This document shows positions 62,301 through 64,000 of a stretch of 64,000 nt of DNA, piece after piece. Source of the DNA: Lingula anatina. Lineage: Eukaryota > Brachiopoda > Lingulata > Lingulida > Lingulidae. Each line of letters starts with the position of its first letter. Position 1 is the stretch's first letter. The DNA lies in the NCBI RefSeq assembly GCF_001039355.2, contig NW_019774737.1, positions 462,889 to 526,888 on the forward strand. The letters are read 5' to 3'. A program made the translations under genes and the position numbers. The notes below the pieces were generated by a model, which was not told the DNA's origin, ran no database searches, and was given only the letters and a program-made list of their open reading frames with translations.

Positions 62301-64000
62301 TCTACTCTTTCTTTAATTTTTCTTAGTCTTAAAACAGATCCACCTAGAATATAAACTACAAAGCTGACATTCGCACATAGCACAAAATCTTATTCAATCG
62401 GGTTATTTCCCAAAAGATCGATATCAGAATTTTGAAATTAATAAAACCCATATACTGTATAAGAAAGTCCCAGGTCAAATAAGTAGGCTAATGAAAGGGA
62501 AAATATTCTTTTTATACACAGGTGAATGTGACTAGTGCAGGTGACTCAACGGTTCAGAACCATTTTTTACTGTCAAATTACCATCACAAGATCCGTTGCT
62601 GGCGTCCACGTCATAGTTACCACCTGCATTACAATTAATAGTGCCTCCAAATCCCGAGAGCTGGTATCCTGATGGACAAGTGTAGTTTACATGCCCACCA
62701 ATAAAACAGCAGGTAGCACTACACTGACTGTACGCCTTTGTTGCCTGGGCAATGTTTGGTGACGCACCGCAAGGAGCAACCGCTATGAAACAAACGAGCA
62801 AAAAAGTTGCCGTCAATGACTTAACTACTCCCCAGTGTATATAACTGATACTGGAATAGCTATTGACGGACGTATTTGGGATTATTAGAATGATAGTTGC
62901 GTAAAATGTGACCATTACCATTAAATTGGTGATTTTGTGACGGAACTAAGCTGTAGAAATCGGCGTATAGCTTTCCATTAAATGCTATGCTATACGTAGC
63001 CGTTCGGAAGCATTTCGTGACTTATGCGCTAGAGGTACGGTAGCTAAACCGACCGTCGTATGGGAAGCGTATTGTTACATACATTTTCGGACACTGTATC
63101 GAATTTAGCGTATGTTAGTATTTTCTCGCCCGTTGCGTGTGAGAACGTACACCGACTTTTGCAACGATACTTAGTATATTACACCTAGTACAGTATAATG
63201 TCAATAACGTTTTCCTCCGTATTCCAAAGGTTTTCTTAGTAATCCTTACGAAACCCCTCAGTTTGTCTGCATACATGAGCAATATTTTTCATACGTTAGC
63301 ATACGTTAGTCCCATACGCAGGAGGGTACAGGGTGCGCTAGTAGTCTGTTACATAATTATTGTATCGCTGATACAATGTATGTTTAATATTGTATACTAT
63401 TTAAAAAGTCACTGATATCAGATCCTTCACCCACCTTGCTGACATTGGTATATGAAGCTGGCCCCGCAGCTATGAGCGGAATATGTTATTGACACTGTCG
63501 AGGCGGAGTATGTGAAGGTAGCTGCTTGGCACTGCCCATTGCTGGCTGGTTCTGCATTACCTGGCCATCGGTTAAAGCCAGGATCCATGCCAGACCAGGC
63601 ACTGCCATCATTCTCTATGCCTACCCAACGCTGAGTGGCATCGGTACTGTATGCAAATGATAAAAAATAAAATCAATATTACCACAAAAAAAAAAATAAA
63701 TAAATAAATAAAAAGCGGATAATTTTTTTACGTTTTGTTTTTCAATATAAGTTATCACAAAATACTATTGCTGAAATTAGCTAATTTTTTATGTAAGGAA
63801 TCAAATGACAATTAGTCGGTTTGTTATGGAACGTGTCAACGTAAATCATGACCAGATAAAGACAAAAAAAACTTACAATTCGTGGTATGAATTTACAGTA
63901 GCACTTGTCGGTGCTGGTAGGACTGAGCAAATATTTTCACAGTTTTGCTTGGCCACGGTGTATGTGACCGGGGTAGTGTCCTTACACCATTGTTCTGTTG
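56307..64000 (-). CDS. Gene E: CTLD plus eleven CCPs, type I membrane protein (5' end off the window)
   Basis: Fourteen minus-strand exons join in phase: 63877-64000 (partial), 63435-63646, 62582-62782, 62017-62220, 61666-61848, 60945-61127, 60322-60504, 59897-60088, 59508-59699, 59148-59333, 58596-58820, 58168-58356, 57648-57851 and 56307-56527. About 900 residues are visible. The first two encode the CTLD (WVGIENDG, AEPASN). Each of the next eleven encodes one CCP (four cysteines, usually one tryptophan; CCP1 has seven cysteines). The last encodes a linker, one membrane helix (AVVTGSVGVIFVVSVVVSVI) and a tail of about 26 residues starting KRHTLWAKD, without tyrosine. Splice phases are uniform (each exon ends after the first codon base), which favours exon shuffling. 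The donor after CCP10 is a weak GTTTGT. The missing start is expected just right of the window. A surface receptor or adhesion role is inferred. Confidence 0.82.
56652..57320. mobile_element. 669-bp hAT-like non-autonomous element in the last intron of gene E
   Basis: The inverted ends are about 80 bp and start CACCCTGAGCTTCAGAG. CACCATTG is duplicated on both sides (56644-56651 and 57321-57328). There is no transposase frame. It is the longest of three copies in the window and gives the reference for 1595-1681 and 37072-37229. Confidence 0.85.
58996..59131 (-). repeat. Two extra copies of the CCP8 exon tail with splice donors
   Basis: About 68-bp units repeat the last about 50 bp of the CCP8 exon plus its donor region, immediately downstream of the real exon end. 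Copy 1 keeps CGTAAG; copy 2 has CGTAAT. Neither is preceded by an acceptor, so they look like decoy donors. Confidence 0.6.

Overview
This is animal nuclear DNA. Genes have GT-AG introns, coding density is low, and the window is full of transposable-element remnants. The mix of a chitin synthase, a C-type-lectin/CCP (Sushi) gene family, a Tx1-like LINE, a BEL/Pao element and many short inverted-repeat elements suggests an invertebrate deuterostome, most likely a lancelet. That assignment is inference. Isolated Ns at 1334, 34384, 37230 and 40035 and an N run at 34810-34943 mark assembly joints.

Layout. (1) 492-3707: the last five exons of a chitin synthase, + strand. (2) About 3.5-29.7 kb: three direct tandem copies of a segment of roughly 8.7 kb or more. 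Each begins with (a remnant of) the last chitin synthase exon and carries one gene for a secreted or surface protein: signal peptide, C-type-lectin-like domain (CTLD) and CCP domains. Genes A (7754-11718) and B (15981-20470) are intact: CTLD, three CCPs and a short hydrophobic C-terminus that looks like a GPI signal. Gene C (28189-29070) has only the CTLD exons. (3) 29.7-40.9 kb: a transposon island holding a minus-strand Tx1-like LINE cut by a solo LTR, and an assembly-scrambled BEL/Pao element. (4) 40.9-46.2 kb: gene D, minus strand, a decayed long-form paralogue. (5) 46.2-56.3 kb: no host gene found; three Tc1-like relics, a large palindrome and a short inverted-repeat element. (6) 56.3-64 kb: gene E, minus strand, running off the right edge. 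It encodes a CTLD, eleven CCPs, a transmembrane helix and a short cytoplasmic tail.

The biological centre is a CTLD-CCP family in which paralogues share the same two N-terminal domains but differ in CCP number and in membrane anchor. This resembles an innate-immune or self/non-self surface repertoire; the function is inferred, not shown. Because the copies are so similar, many mobile-element insertions can be read against an empty site in a sister copy, giving element boundaries and target duplications directly from this window.
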